Of a DNA stretch of 35,632 nucleotides, positions 7,328-15,770 are shown one piece after another. The position numbers and the translations under genes were made by a program. This stretch comes from a bacterium (lineage in GTDB: Bacteria > Sysuimicrobiota > Sysuimicrobiia > Sysuimicrobiales > Segetimicrobiaceae), in contig DASSXJ010000311.1 of NCBI GenBank assembly GCA_035703895.1, forward strand, positions 1 through 35,632, read 5' to 3'. Below the pieces are notes generated by a model. It saw only the letters and a program-made list of their open reading frames with translations, made no database searches and was not told the origin of the DNA. Within the stretch, counting starts at the first letter, position 1. The number at the start of each line of letters is the position of its first letter.

Positions 7328-8269
7328 TCAGTTTGACCAGCGCCTTTCTGAGCCTACGGTAAGTAGCTTGGGATCAAACGCATCCCGGAGCGCATTCCCT
7401 AGAATCGCTGCGGCGAGCACAGTGACGAAAATCAAGACACCGGGGGCCAAGACTAGTGTCCACGAGTACGCAAAATAGCTTTGGGCATTCTGAAGCATGT
7501 TGCCCCAACTGGGCGTCGGGGGAGCGATGCCCAATCCGAGAAAATCAAGCGCGGCTTCAATCAAAATCGCCTGCCCGAATCCGAGACCCGTAGCCACGAG
7601 TAGAGTTGGCAGAACGTGCGGAAGGACATGCTTAAATATCATCCTGAATCGAGTGGCCCCTAGCGAAACAGCTGCCGCGACAAATTCGCTGTGGCGTACG
7701 ATCAGCGCTTCCCCCCGTACTAACCGTGCCACGTTTGCCCAACCGACAAACGCAATGATGAGCGAGAGTGTAAGTACATTTGGTCTGAAGAGAATCGACA
7801 TAAAGATGAACACGTATATTGCGGGCAGCCCCTTGAGAAGATCGACCACGCGCATCAATGCATCGTCCACGATGCCACCGTAGAATCCCCCGATCACGCC
7901 TACACCGGTACCGACGATACCCGCAATGAGGACACTAAGGAGTCCGACGCCGACGGAGACCTGAGCGCCGTAGAGTAACCGTATAAAGGTGTCTCGCCCC
8001 AGCTCGTCCGTACCCAGGATGTGGCGGCCGCCAGGCGCCGCGAAGGTGTTGTCGAGATTCTGTTTGACGGGATCAAAGCGGAGGATGTGACTACCGATGA
8101 GCGGCGCCGTCAAGGCGATCCCGATACACCACAGAATTACCACGCCTGCGATCATCCCAATCGGATCGCGGGCTAGGTGCTCGAGTGTCATCCGCCAGTA
8201 ACCGCGTGTGGTCTCCGGCCCATATTGGTTAGCCCCTCGAATGTCGCGCTCACCCACCGTGGTGTCCAA
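7328..8269 (-). CDS. Dpp/Opp-type ABC transporter permease (DppC family)
   Basis: The product has 313 residues. It has an N-terminal cytoplasmic segment, a first membrane helix (about residues 38-58), and the periplasmic motif LGTDELGRD typical of DppC/OppC. Five further helices follow. The cytoplasmic coupling loop has the EAA-type pattern EFVAAAVSLGATRFRMI, and the family tail LGLGIAPPTPSWG is present. With the DppB-type partner it forms the inner-membrane channel for the binding protein encoded upstream. The start is a TTG at 8269 with GAGGAAG upstream, 13 bp after the partner's stop; a GTG four codons later is an alternative. No ATPase gene follows, and the next gene is a metabolic enzyme. 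Confidence 0.92.
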   Translation of the reverse strand: MDTTVGERDIRGANQYGPETTRGYWRMTLEHLARDPIGMIAGVVILWCIGIALTAPLIGSHILRFDPVKQNLDNTFAAPGGRHILGTDELGRDTFIRLLYGAQVSVGVGLLSVLIAGIVGTGVGVIGGFYGGIVDDALMRVVDLLKGLPAIYVFIFMSILFRPNVLTLSLIIAFVGWANVARLVRGEALIVRHSEFVAAAVSLGATRFRMIFKHVLPHVLPTLLVATGLGFGQAILIEAALDFLGLGIAPPTPSWGNMLQNAQSYFAYSWTLVLAPGVLIFVTVLAAAILGNALRDAFDPKLLTVGSERRWSN

Positions 8270-8282
8270 TCCTGTTCTTCCT

Positions 8283-9254
8283 CTAGTACCGCAGTCGAGG
8301 ATCGGCCGAGGCGTACAGAATGTCCGCGAGCAGGTTGCCGCCGATGGCCAAGAGAGCCATGAAGGTCGTCAGTCCGAGAACCGCCGTGTAGTCTGTCTGC
8401 ACCGCGCGCTGATACAGGAGCTGGCCCATGCCTCCCCAACTGAAAACGACTTCTATGATGAGAGACCCGCTGAATAACGCCGGTGCTTCGAGACCGACCA
8501 GGGTAATCAATGGGATCATCGCATTGCGAAGCACATGAATATAGAGCACACGAGTTTCTGCCATGCCCTTCGCGCGGGCGGTCCGAATGTAGTCGTGTCC
8601 GAGCACTTCAAGCACGCTCGACCTAACGAACCGAGACCAAATCGCGATGTACCCGAACGCGACTGCCAGGGCGGGCAAGATCAAGTGCACGATCCGATCC
8701 GGGATATCACCGCCACCCTGTCCGGCTTTTGCAATACCGCCCGACGGAAGCGCGGGCAAACCCAGATCGTGCGGTTTAACCGCGAACACGAGGATCAGGA
8801 GGAGCCCCAGCCAAAACGCGGGGATTGCATAGCCCGTCACCGACAGAGAAGTGAGGAGATGGTCGAGGGGCCTACCTCGCCGGACCGCCGCCGCGATGCC
8901 GGTGGGTACTGCGACACACAAAGAGACAGCGGTGGCAGTTAGCGTCAACAGCAGCGTGGCCGGGAGCCGGCTCTGAATCAAGGTAAGCACCGGGATACCG
9001 TCGGTCATCGATCGCCCAAAGTCACCATGGGCAAGGCCAAACAGCCACGTCCCATACTGCACATAGAGCGGTCGGTCCAACCCCAGGTACGATTTGAGTT
9101 GCTCGACCTGCGCCCCGGTCAGGTTCGGATTCAAATCGAGGCCGGGTATGTAACTACCCGCGGCAACATGCATGATGAGGAATGTTATCGTGGTCGCCGC
9201 GATGAATGTTGGTAACGAGACTGCGATCCTGCGCAGCATATATCGGCCTAGCAT
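8283..9254 (-). CDS. Dpp/Opp-type ABC transporter permease (DppB family)
   Basis: The product has 323 residues with the standard six-helix layout. It opens with MLGRYMLRRIAVSLPT, followed by a large periplasmic segment (GLDRPLYVQYGTWL). The EAA coupling loop reads DYIRTARAKGMAETRV. FSWGGMGQLL and the terminal ADPRLRY are family hallmarks. It pairs with the DppC-type subunit 13 bp downstream and receives substrate from the binding protein encoded 60 bp upstream. The Dpp/Opp family imports oligopeptides but also nickel, opines, glutathione and other small organics, so the substrate is not fixed by the sequence. Confidence 0.93.
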   Translation of the reverse strand: MLGRYMLRRIAVSLPTFIAATTITFLIMHVAAGSYIPGLDLNPNLTGAQVEQLKSYLGLDRPLYVQYGTWLFGLAHGDFGRSMTDGIPVLTLIQSRLPATLLLTLTATAVSLCVAVPTGIAAAVRRGRPLDHLLTSLSVTGYAIPAFWLGLLLILVFAVKPHDLGLPALPSGGIAKAGQGGGDIPDRIVHLILPALAVAFGYIAIWSRFVRSSVLEVLGHDYIRTARAKGMAETRVLYIHVLRNAMIPLITLVGLEAPALFSGSLIIEVVFSWGGMGQLLYQRAVQTDYTAVLGLTTFMALLAIGGNLLADILYASADPRLRY

Positions 9255-9314
9255 CGTGTCATCGAACCTGCAGTCGGATGCCGGAAACGATCTCGCGTGC
9301 CTGCGTCGCCCGGG

Positions 9315-11051
9315 TCACTTCGTACCCGCCAGCCAAACGTCCTTAATCCACGGCCGATTGTTCGTCGTGTTGTAAGGCCCGACGTTCCAGCCGACCACGC
9401 GTTTGTTAATCCCCCAAACGCCCTTCTGGTAGACTAATGGCGCCGCCGGCAAATCGTCGCTCAGCAAGTCTTGCACTCGTGCGTAGATCTCCTTGCGCAC
9501 CGACGGGCTCGTGGTGGCAGCCGCCTGATCGATCAATTTATCGACCTCCGGATTGCTGTAGTGCATCCCGTTGAGCCCTCCTGTAACCGTGCCCGAGGTC
9601 GTGAAGAAGCCTCCGAGCAGCTCGTCCGGGTCTGGAGAGTTGGCCAACGCGACCCTGAGCATCACATCGAACGTTCTGATGGAGGTTAGTTGTGCCACGA
9701 GCTGAGAATTCTGTATCGGTCTTGGCGTCGCGTCAACGCCGACATCCTTCCACATGCCCTGCATGGCTACCAGAATGCTCTCGCGTACCTTGTTCCCGGC
9801 GTTTGTCAGGATCTCAAATGCCAGCTTCGTCCCTCCCTTGGCACGCACACCGTCCGCGCCTCGGACCCAGCCCGCCGCATCCAATAGCTCCTCAGCCCGA
9901 TTCTTGTTGAAAGGGTACGTGTTGTGGAGATGTGAGTTATAGGCCCAACTGACCGATGGGAGCTCGCAGTCGCCCGTAACCGCCTGCTCGAAGTAGATGG
10001 TTCTCGCGATACGGACACGGTCTAAGGAGTATTGAAGCGCTTTCCGGACATTCTTATCCCCGAAGAGCTTGTAGCTCGGTTTGGTCGGATCGAGGTTGTA
10101 CACATACCATGTGGCGCCGGGCAGCAAAAAACTCTTACGAACGATATTCTTTGCGCTCGCCAGGCTGACCCATGCGGTCGCATCTGGCTGCGCGACGTCC
10201 ACCTCGCCCGTTCTCAACTGCTCCGCCAGGACCACCGCGTTCGGGACCAGCTTCATCACATAGCCGTCCAACAACGCCGGCCCGCGCCAGTAGCGGTCAT
10301 TTCGAGCAAGCACAACTTGCTGGCCCTTATCCCATTTCACGAACTTGAAGGGACCCGAGCTGACCGTCGGCGCGCTCCAAAACGGGTGTGTGTTGAGCGC
10401 TTTTGGGCTTACGGCGCCGATCATGTGCTTTGGCTGGATTCGAATTCGTCCGTATTCTGCCAGGAATGGCGCCCACGGTTTCTTCAACCTGAACACGATG
10501 GTCGCTGGGTCCGGAGCATCGACACTTGAAAGGAACTGCTCCAGGGCCGGCCGGAACAGCGAGATAAAGTCCTTGGTTTCGGGTACAAACATCAGACGAT
10601 AGGAGAACGCCACATCTTCAGCGGTAAGTGGGTGGCCGTCGCTCCACTCGATGCCACTTCGTAGCTTGAACGTATACGTCAACTGATCGGCGGACGGCTT
10701 GGGGACCTCGGAGGCAAGCGCTGGAATGAGTTCGCCGGCCGAGGTGATATCCAGCAGCCCATCGCCAAGCAAAATAATGATCCAGGTACTGACGTTGTCC
10801 AGCGTATTCAGCGAGTTGAGGGTTGTGACATCAGCGAACCCACCTTCAACCAGTTGACCGCCTTTCCGGGGTGGGCCCGCGGGTGCCTGCGCGGATAGCC
10901 GGGGGCTGTTAGGCTGTGCCGCCAAGCACTCGACGTCTCCGGCGCGGAAGGCCGCCCACACGGCTGATGCCGCGACGGCCTTGAAGAAGCGGCGGCGGGA
11001 CCAGACCTGCAGGAACTGTTCGAACATCGGATAGGTTTCGTCTGAACTCAT
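9315..11051 (-). CDS. ABC transporter substrate-binding protein, family 5, Tat-like signal
   Basis: The product has 578 residues with the SBP_bac_5 fold. Typical blocks are YTFKLRSGIEWSDGHPLTAEDV, shown here only by its core WSDGHPLTAEDV, and SSGPFKFVKWDKGQQV. The start is ATG 11051, with AGAGGAG seven bases upstream; the longer frame to 11186 overlaps the EthD-domain gene. The N-terminus contains SRRRFFKA, which matches the twin-arginine export motif, followed by a short hydrophobic stretch. It is therefore probably exported folded. It delivers ligands to the two permeases encoded next. Its place directly after aromatic-type catabolic genes suggests the ligand is the pathway substrate, possibly not a peptide. 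Confidence 0.9.
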   Translation of the reverse strand: MSSDETYPMFEQFLQVWSRRRFFKAVAASAVWAAFRAGDVECLAAQPNSPRLSAQAPAGPPRKGGQLVEGGFADVTTLNSLNTLDNVSTWIIILLGDGLLDITSAGELIPALASEVPKPSADQLTYTFKLRSGIEWSDGHPLTAEDVAFSYRLMFVPETKDFISLFRPALEQFLSSVDAPDPATIVFRLKKPWAPFLAEYGRIRIQPKHMIGAVSPKALNTHPFWSAPTVSSGPFKFVKWDKGQQVVLARNDRYWRGPALLDGYVMKLVPNAVVLAEQLRTGEVDVAQPDATAWVSLASAKNIVRKSFLLPGATWYVYNLDPTKPSYKLFGDKNVRKALQYSLDRVRIARTIYFEQAVTGDCELPSVSWAYNSHLHNTYPFNKNRAEELLDAAGWVRGADGVRAKGGTKLAFEILTNAGNKVRESILVAMQGMWKDVGVDATPRPIQNSQLVAQLTSIRTFDVMLRVALANSPDPDELLGGFFTTSGTVTGGLNGMHYSNPEVDKLIDQAAATTSPSVRKEIYARVQDLLSDDLPAAPLVYQKGVWGINKRVVGWNVGPYNTTNNRPWIKDVWLAGTK

Positions 11052-11064
11052 GAGCGTTCTCCTC

Positions 11065-11751
11065 TTATCCGGATACGGGTCGTGCAATGAGCCTTTCGGT
11101 GCCGAAGCAACGGCCGCCCAGTACAACGGTCGCTTTGTACGCTGCGTCAGACCGCGTATAGTCGAGAGCTTCCGAGGGACTGCCAAACCAGATGATTTCG
11201 ACAGCGTCGCACTGCCTGGGCTCTGGCGAGTTCACAAGCAGAAGCTCGTGGCGCATGGGCGAAATCTCATCCACGATTTGTGCGTGCGCGCCCTTAAGCC
11301 GCTCGACGAGCGCTCCGGCTCCGTGCACCGGATGGCTACGGTAGAAAGTCATCAGCTTCACGGAGTCGCCGCCGATTTGCCCGGTGACCAACACGTCCCT
11401 GTGCGCGGTAACCGAGTTAAAAGCTGCCTCGTCGAGCAGACTATAGCGATCGGCGTGCAAGCCTACAGGAGCACCAGGAGCGAAAGCCGCCTCCACGGCT
11501 GCGATGCTTTCATACGTGGCCTCCGCGCAGACGTCAAACCCCGGATAGGGCAGCAGGTGACGACCGGCCTCAAGCACCGGAAAATTCTGGACGTAAGACA
11601 GGCGTCCGGGACGGCCGGCGCGACGCGAGCGGGCACCGTGTTCAGCCCACAGCTCGACGAATTCGGCCGTGGTCAATCCAGGTCGCCGGGGCGCCAGGCC
11701 AAACCGTACCACCCGGGTGGATGATTCAGAAGATCCCTGGGAGCGGGTCAT
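11065..11751 (-). CDS. EthD-domain protein, two-repeat dimeric alpha/beta barrel
   Basis: The product has 228 residues. The first half has the EthD pattern: a strand (VVRFGLAPR), the helix FVELWAEHGARSRRAG, then LSYVQNFPV. The second half (KLMTFYRSHPVHGAG onward) repeats the ferredoxin-like topology, so the protein is probably a fused pair of barrel units. EthD proteins accompany ether-, steroid- and aromatic-degrading enzymes; some relatives act as small cofactor-free enzymes. No catalytic residue can be assigned. It lies 46 bp after the NTF2-like gene and 13 bp before the binding-protein gene. The ATG at 11751 has no clear ribosome site, so the start could be a little further downstream. 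Confidence 0.7.
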   Translation of the reverse strand: MTRSQGSSESSTRVVRFGLAPRRPGLTTAEFVELWAEHGARSRRAGRPGRLSYVQNFPVLEAGRHLLPYPGFDVCAEATYESIAAVEAAFAPGAPVGLHADRYSLLDEAAFNSVTAHRDVLVTGQIGGDSVKLMTFYRSHPVHGAGALVERLKGAHAQIVDEISPMRHELLLVNSPEPRQCDAVEIIWFGSPSEALDYTRSDAAYKATVVLGGRCFGTERLIARPVSG

Positions 11752-11797
11752 GGCCGGTGCTTATTCGGGCACGGCTCTGGAGGGGACCGCCGCACGA

Positions 11798-12217
11798 TCA
11801 TCGCAGGGCGAAATCGAAGCTGACCGATCGTGATGCAAACCGCCATTCACTGTCCTCCCGGGCCATAACGTCATCGCAACGACCGACGTGGGTGAGAACC
11901 GGCGGCGCGCCGGGCGTGATGTCGTAGGCCTGAAAGTAGCACCGCCCCCTCACCGATCCATCCGCAATACCCTCGAGCAGAATCTGGCTGCACCAGTGCC
12001 GCCGGAGGACGCCGGTCCGCGCCCGCGCGGCAACGTTTGTGCGATTGCGCTCAATCACCGCCGAACGGCCGCGGCACGCAACTTTTCCCGCGATCGTTAG
12101 CGTCCCGCCCGCTGTGTAACAGGCGCCAAACGCCTCGGGCTGGCCGTCATCCGCGGCCGCGTAGACGCGCGCGTACAGGGCGAGGATCGCCGCGTAATCA
12201 TCGCCGGCGACCGTCAT
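11798..12217 (-). CDS. NTF2/SnoaL-like small protein
   Basis: The product has 139 residues, the usual length for single-domain NTF2-like proteins. The opening helix YAAILALYARVYAAADDG is followed by FGACYTAGGTLTIAGK and the curved-sheet strands HWCSQILLEG, GRCYFQAYDI and WRFASRSVSFDF. This fold serves both as small enzymes (isomerases, hydrolases, dehydratases) and as the beta subunit of ring-hydroxylating dioxygenases. A Rieske protein is encoded two genes upstream, but no dioxygenase alpha subunit is present, so a dioxygenase role is not supported. The ATG overlaps the amidohydrolase stop by four bases (12214-12217). Confidence 0.72.
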   Translation of the reverse strand: MTVAGDDYAAILALYARVYAAADDGQPEAFGACYTAGGTLTIAGKVACRGRSAVIERNRTNVAARARTGVLRRHWCSQILLEGIADGSVRGRCYFQAYDITPGAPPVLTHVGRCDDVMAREDSEWRFASRSVSFDFALR

Positions 12218-13299
12218 GTGCTCGCGCGGTCCAGGTTATACCAGGCGTTGGCGTTCCCACCCAAGACGCGCCGGCCCGCATCGCTGGTAGGCCCGTGCAA
12301 CAGGTCGGAGGGACTCATGGTCGACCAGTGCGGATAGTTGGTCGCGAACAGCAAGAGCTCGGTGGCATCTGTCATGTCAGTCCATTCCGCGACTGTGGCC
12401 GGATCCCCGGGGATTTCAAATCGCGACGTGCAAAACCGGACGTGCGTTCGCAGGTACTTGCTCGGCATCTGGGTGACCCAGGGTGTTTCGGACCGCGAGT
12501 ACAGCCAGTCCATATCCATTCGCCACATGAGCGGCATGAGCAGATCGTGTCCGCCGTCGGCGAAGACAAACTTGACGTCCGGCAGGCGCCCAAAAACGCC
12601 TTCCGCGATAAGACTGGCCAGATGATAGATGAAATTGAGAGGATACATCACGCTGTATTCGATGTAGTGAAGGGGATAGCCAATCGCGGTTGGTTTGAAA
12701 TCGACGCCGGCCCCCCCATCGGTGTGAATGGCCACCGGCAACCGATGGCGCGCGGCGGCCTCCCAGACCTTGAAGTACTGCCGCTGACCGTACGGCTGAT
12801 GGGACTCCAGCGGGATCGCGATTTGGATCATCCGCGGGTGCTGCGCCCAGCGCTCGATCTCGCGGACCGCGCCGCCGGCATCTTCGGGATTCACCCGTAT
12901 GGAACCGAAGTAGCGGCCCCCGGCGTTCCACTCTCCCAGCCAGGTCGCGGCGAGCCAGTCGTTGGTCGCCGCGCAGATGACCGTGTTCATCTCCGTATCC
13001 GGGAGAAGACCGCGCGTCAGCGGCAGCAGGATGGCGGCGTCGGCGCCGCAGGCCGCCAAATGGGCGGCGAGAAGGTCCGGGTCCGAGCCTGGCAGCCCGC
13101 CGCCGGACCGCGAATCCTCGCGGTACTCGCCGTACGGCGGAATCCCGGTCGGCGCGGGGTACAGATACCGGTGCGGCGGCGGGAACACCCGGCTCCGCCA
13201 GGGCTCTTCCATGTACTCCCGCAGCTCGTCGCTGCGGCGTACGATCGGATGGACCGCCGCATCCACGACGTCGAGACGGACCTGCGTCTGCGGGCTCAT
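12214..13299 (-). CDS. Amidohydrolase-2 family protein with altered metal-site residues
   Basis: The product has 361 residues and is a clear paralogue of the gene at 13654-14814: both share EPWRSR, GSDPDLL/GSDPALM, IRVNPED/IRVCPFD, YGQ and the overall TIM-barrel layout. The family includes ACMSD and gamma-resorcylate-type decarboxylases. The paralogue's DCDVH motif reads DAAVH here (Ala15 in place of Asp), and the conserved late Asp (ATDYPH in the paralogue) is Asn321 (ATNYPH). Both are metal-site positions, so this copy may be inactive, use a different mechanism, or act as a partner subunit. The start is ATG 13299, forming an ATGA overlap with the Rieske gene; the open frame further upstream is its shadow. 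Confidence 0.85.
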   Translation of the reverse strand: MSPQTQVRLDVVDAAVHPIVRRSDELREYMEEPWRSRVFPPPHRYLYPAPTGIPPYGEYREDSRSGGGLPGSDPDLLAAHLAACGADAAILLPLTRGLLPDTEMNTVICAATNDWLAATWLGEWNAGGRYFGSIRVNPEDAGGAVREIERWAQHPRMIQIAIPLESHQPYGQRQYFKVWEAAARHRLPVAIHTDGGAGVDFKPTAIGYPLHYIEYSVMYPLNFIYHLASLIAEGVFGRLPDVKFVFADGGHDLLMPLMWRMDMDWLYSRSETPWVTQMPSKYLRTHVRFCTSRFEIPGDPATVAEWTDMTDATELLLFATNYPHWSTMSPSDLLHGPTSDAGRRVLGGNANAWYNLDRAST

Positions 13300-13661
13300 G
13301 CGCCTTCGATCACCACGAATCCGTCTTTGACCTTCACGGGATACGACCGCACGGCCATCGCCGGAAGGGCGATGGAGCGGCCCGTGGCGATCTCGAACTC
13401 GATCCCATGCCACGGACAGCGGACAAACTGTCCCGCTCGAGACCACGTGATTTCGTACGGCGCGGTCCCGGCTTCGACCAGCCCCGTGACGCGTCCCAGG
13501 CAGAGCGGCCCGCCCCGGTGGGGACAATAGTTGAGCAGTCCGTAGTACTGACCGTCGACGTTGAACACCCCGATCCCGAATTTGCCTAACGGCACAATCT
13601 TGACCGTGCCCGGAGGCAATTCCTCAACGCGGCACACCGCTCGGCTTGATGCGTCAGCCAT
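13296..13661 (-). CDS. Rieske [2Fe-2S] ferredoxin
   Basis: The product has 121 residues, a free-standing Rieske domain. The cluster ligands are Cys46 and His48 (CPHRGG) and Cys82 and His85 (CPWHG). Between the two ligand pairs lies a longer insert (about residues 55-78) than in the smallest bacterial members. Such proteins usually pass electrons to ring-hydroxylating oxygenases; some are fused to or serve other redox enzymes. No terminal oxygenase or reductase is encoded in the window, so its partner must lie elsewhere or be one of the neighbouring enzymes. It overlaps both amidohydrolase genes (8 bp upstream, 4 bp downstream), so it is embedded between the two paralogues. Confidence 0.93.
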   Translation of the reverse strand: MADASSRAVCRVEELPPGTVKIVPLGKFGIGVFNVDGQYYGLLNYCPHRGGPLCLGRVTGLVEAGTAPYEITWSRAGQFVRCPWHGIEFEIATGRSIALPAMAVRSYPVKVKDGFVVIEGA

Positions 13662-14814
13662 TCAGGGGCGACCCATCCAAGCTGTCGCGGGCCCGCGTGC
13701 GCGGAAGGCGGTAGAGCTCGATGGCGTTGTCTCGCAGAATAGAGTTCCGCATCGCCTGCGGGAGCCGGGCGGCCGTCCATTCCGGAACGTCCATGTCATA
13801 GTGAGGATAATCGGTGGCGAGCAATAGCAGACGTTCGGCGTCCATCCACGTCATCATCCGCTGCATGGACTTAAGGTGAAACCCCTCTTCGAGGGGCTGC
13901 GTGGTCAACCGGACATGTTCCCGGATGTACTCGGAAGGCCGGCGTTTCACATCGGGGACTTCTGGCCCGAGCGCGTTCCAGTACTGGTCGAGCCGCCAGA
14001 GGAACGGGGGCAGCCAGCTGAAGCCGCCTTCGACGCACACAACCCGCAACTCAGGAAACTTTTGGAATGCCCCGTCGAAGACAAAGCTGTTCAGGTGGCC
14101 CATGTACAGAAGGGGATGTTGGGCGAACGTTTCAATCCAATACGACGGAAACCCGACAGGCGTGAGGGCGCGCATCCCGGGCTGCTTGATGATGTGGAGT
14201 GCGATCGGAAGTCCGTGGCGGGCCGCCGTCTCGAGGATCGGATGAAACTGTGGCTGACCGTACGGCGCGGGCGATTCGGGAAACATGGAGACCTGAACCA
14301 TAAAGGGATGGCCGGCCCACTTCTCGATTTCCCGGATAGCCCCCTCAGGATCAAACGGGCAGACCCGGATTGAGCCCCGATAACGTCCGTGCCAATTGAA
14401 TTTTGAAAGCCATGTGTCGGCCTGCCAGTTGTTACAAGTCGCGCACATCGCCGTCTCAAATGCCGGATCACTAATTTTCAGGCGGGGGAAAAGCGGGATA
14501 AGGATCGCGTAGTCTACGCCGAGTTCCTGGATAAGCTGCTTATCCATCAGAGCCGGATCCGATCCTTCTGGGCCGCCGTGAGCCGGGAGCGCGTCCACCC
14601 GTGTCGCTGTAGACGGCATGTAGATGCGTGCCCCGCCGCTTTCGACCTCCGCGGGGTACCGACGGAAGTACCTGCTTCGCCAGGGCTCGGGGACGTAGTC
14701 CACCAACCCCTCGATCGTCGAGCTCGGGTGAACGTCACAATCAACTATTTTGACCTCAAGTTGACGGCCCGCTGCCATATCTTTCTTTTGCGACTGCTCA
14801 GCCACGTAGGTCAT
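13654..14814 (-). CDS. Amidohydrolase-2 family metal-dependent hydrolase/decarboxylase
   Basis: The product has 386 residues. The metal-site motifs are intact: Asp27 and His29 (DCDVH), a mid-barrel His in ALHI, a His in YMGHLNSF, and the catalytic Asp335 in ATDYPHYD. The family contains ACMSD, 5-carboxyvanillate and gamma-resorcylate decarboxylases as well as amide and lactone hydrolases, all cytoplasmic. It is the first structural gene of the large minus-strand operon. A palindromic operator candidate lies 57 bp upstream of its ATG (14871-14888), and GAGGCGAG lies just before the start. An internal ATG at codon 13 is an alternative start. Neighbouring Rieske, NTF2-like and EthD genes favour an aromatic or heterocyclic acid as substrate. 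Confidence 0.88.
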   Translation of the reverse strand: MTYVAEQSQKKDMAAGRQLEVKIVDCDVHPSSTIEGLVDYVPEPWRSRYFRRYPAEVESGGARIYMPSTATRVDALPAHGGPEGSDPALMDKQLIQELGVDYAILIPLFPRLKISDPAFETAMCATCNNWQADTWLSKFNWHGRYRGSIRVCPFDPEGAIREIEKWAGHPFMVQVSMFPESPAPYGQPQFHPILETAARHGLPIALHIIKQPGMRALTPVGFPSYWIETFAQHPLLYMGHLNSFVFDGAFQKFPELRVVCVEGGFSWLPPFLWRLDQYWNALGPEVPDVKRRPSEYIREHVRLTTQPLEEGFHLKSMQRMMTWMDAERLLLLATDYPHYDMDVPEWTAARLPQAMRNSILRDNAIELYRLPRTRARDSLDGSPLNG

Positions 14815-14870
14815 TTGGGCTCGCCTCTTGCACCTGACTCATATGGAACAGGCGCAATCGATAGAAACTA

Positions 14871-14888
14871 TTGGATCCACGGATCCAA
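14871..14888. promoter_or_regulatory. Palindromic operator candidate upstream of the amidohydrolase operon
   Basis: TTGGATCC-AC-GGATCCAA is a perfect inverted repeat with a 2-base spacer. It lies in the 147-bp gap between the GntR stop and the first amidohydrolase ATG. Almost the same element occurs at 15771-15790 on the other side of the regulator gene. Symmetric elements of 15-20 bp are what FadR-type GntR dimers bind. On the minus strand the arm TTGGAT could double as a -35 element, so binding would block the operon promoter (inference). Confidence 0.7.
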
Positions 14889-14961
14889 ACTCCTGCTGCG
14901 GCGGGTCCTTCATTCCGTGCTACCGGCGTCGGTCGCGGGGCCCTATCTTGACGAAGGTGGG

Positions 14962-15687
14962 CTATTGACGCGCGGCGACCTTCAGAAGACCCGTCTCTCG
15001 GCCTCCGTTCGGCCGGCCGGCAAAGTATTCTTTGGCGGCGCGCGCAATATGAGTGTGCATCGTCTGACCGGCTGCTTTGGCATCATGCTGCTTCAGGGCT
15101 TTGACGATCGCCTCGTGCTCCGCCACAGACCGGCGGGCTCGTCCCGGGATAAACAGCGGCGTAAACACGGTTCGGCCGACCCACAACTGTTCAAGAAACC
15201 GCAAGAGCGTCGGCATGTGCGAGGACTCCCACACGACACGGTGAAACCGTTCGTTTAAATCGGTGACTTTGGACAGGTTGTCTTTGCCGGTTGAGATGGC
15301 CCGCATGGCTCTGGTCAGGTCCTCCAACTTGTCGATCTGCGCCGGCCGGATAAGCCGCGCAGCAGAACGAGCGGCTTCAGACTCCAAGAGTGAACGCAGA
15401 CGATAATTCTCTTCAGCCGCCTCAGCACTAAACGTCTGGACAGCCATCCAGCGCTGGGGCAATTGGACGACCAGTCCTTCAGCCTGAAGGCGTCGAAGCG
15501 CTTCCCGCACAGGCTGACGGCTCACCTGGAGTTCGGTGGCAAGCCTGTCCTGTTGTAACCGTTCACCCGGACGGAACTTGCCGCCCAGGATTGCTTCTCG
15601 GATGGTGCGGGTCACCAGGTCGTTAATGGAGGTCAGGGCGTCCGACCGTAGCGGTGGCAGCGTTATCGTTCGGGTATTGTCGGCCAT
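14962..15687 (-). CDS. GntR-family transcriptional regulator, FadR subfamily with FCD domain
   Basis: The product has 241 residues. The N-terminal winged helix-turn-helix (about residues 20-80) has the recognition region LATELQVSRQPVREAL. The C-terminal all-helical FCD ligand domain spans about residues 90-222, with Asn145, His149, His191 and His213 near the positions used to bind a metal. FCD regulators usually sense carboxylic acids and repress catabolic genes until the acid binds. AAGGAGG five bases before the ATG gives strong initiation. The gene is flanked by two matching palindromes and has a good promoter whose start site sits next to one of them, so autoregulation and control of both adjacent units are likely. 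Its ligand is probably an acid handled by the neighbouring enzymes. Confidence 0.93.
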   Translation of the reverse strand: MADNTRTITLPPLRSDALTSINDLVTRTIREAILGGKFRPGERLQQDRLATELQVSRQPVREALRRLQAEGLVVQLPQRWMAVQTFSAEAAEENYRLRSLLESEAARSAARLIRPAQIDKLEDLTRAMRAISTGKDNLSKVTDLNERFHRVVWESSHMPTLLRFLEQLWVGRTVFTPLFIPGRARRSVAEHEAIVKALKQHDAKAAGQTMHTHIARAAKEYFAGRPNGGRETGLLKVAARQ

Positions 15688-15770
15688 TCGGCCTCCTTGG
15701 CGTCAACGATGGTCCGGAACAGGTTTGTCTTGGCTCGTCCCGTTACCTTGTCGTGGCGAAAAAGAGGATG

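Noticed and set aside
12037-13530. Open frame of 497 codons on the plus strand opposite the amidohydrolase and NTF2-like genes
   Set aside because: It is Arg/Pro-rich with no family motif and mirrors well-supported genes on the other strand, a common effect in GC-rich DNA.
13296-13661. Rieske and NTF2-like genes as parts of a ring-hydroxylating dioxygenase
   Set aside because: No oxygenase alpha subunit or reductase gene is present, and the NTF2-like fold has many other roles.
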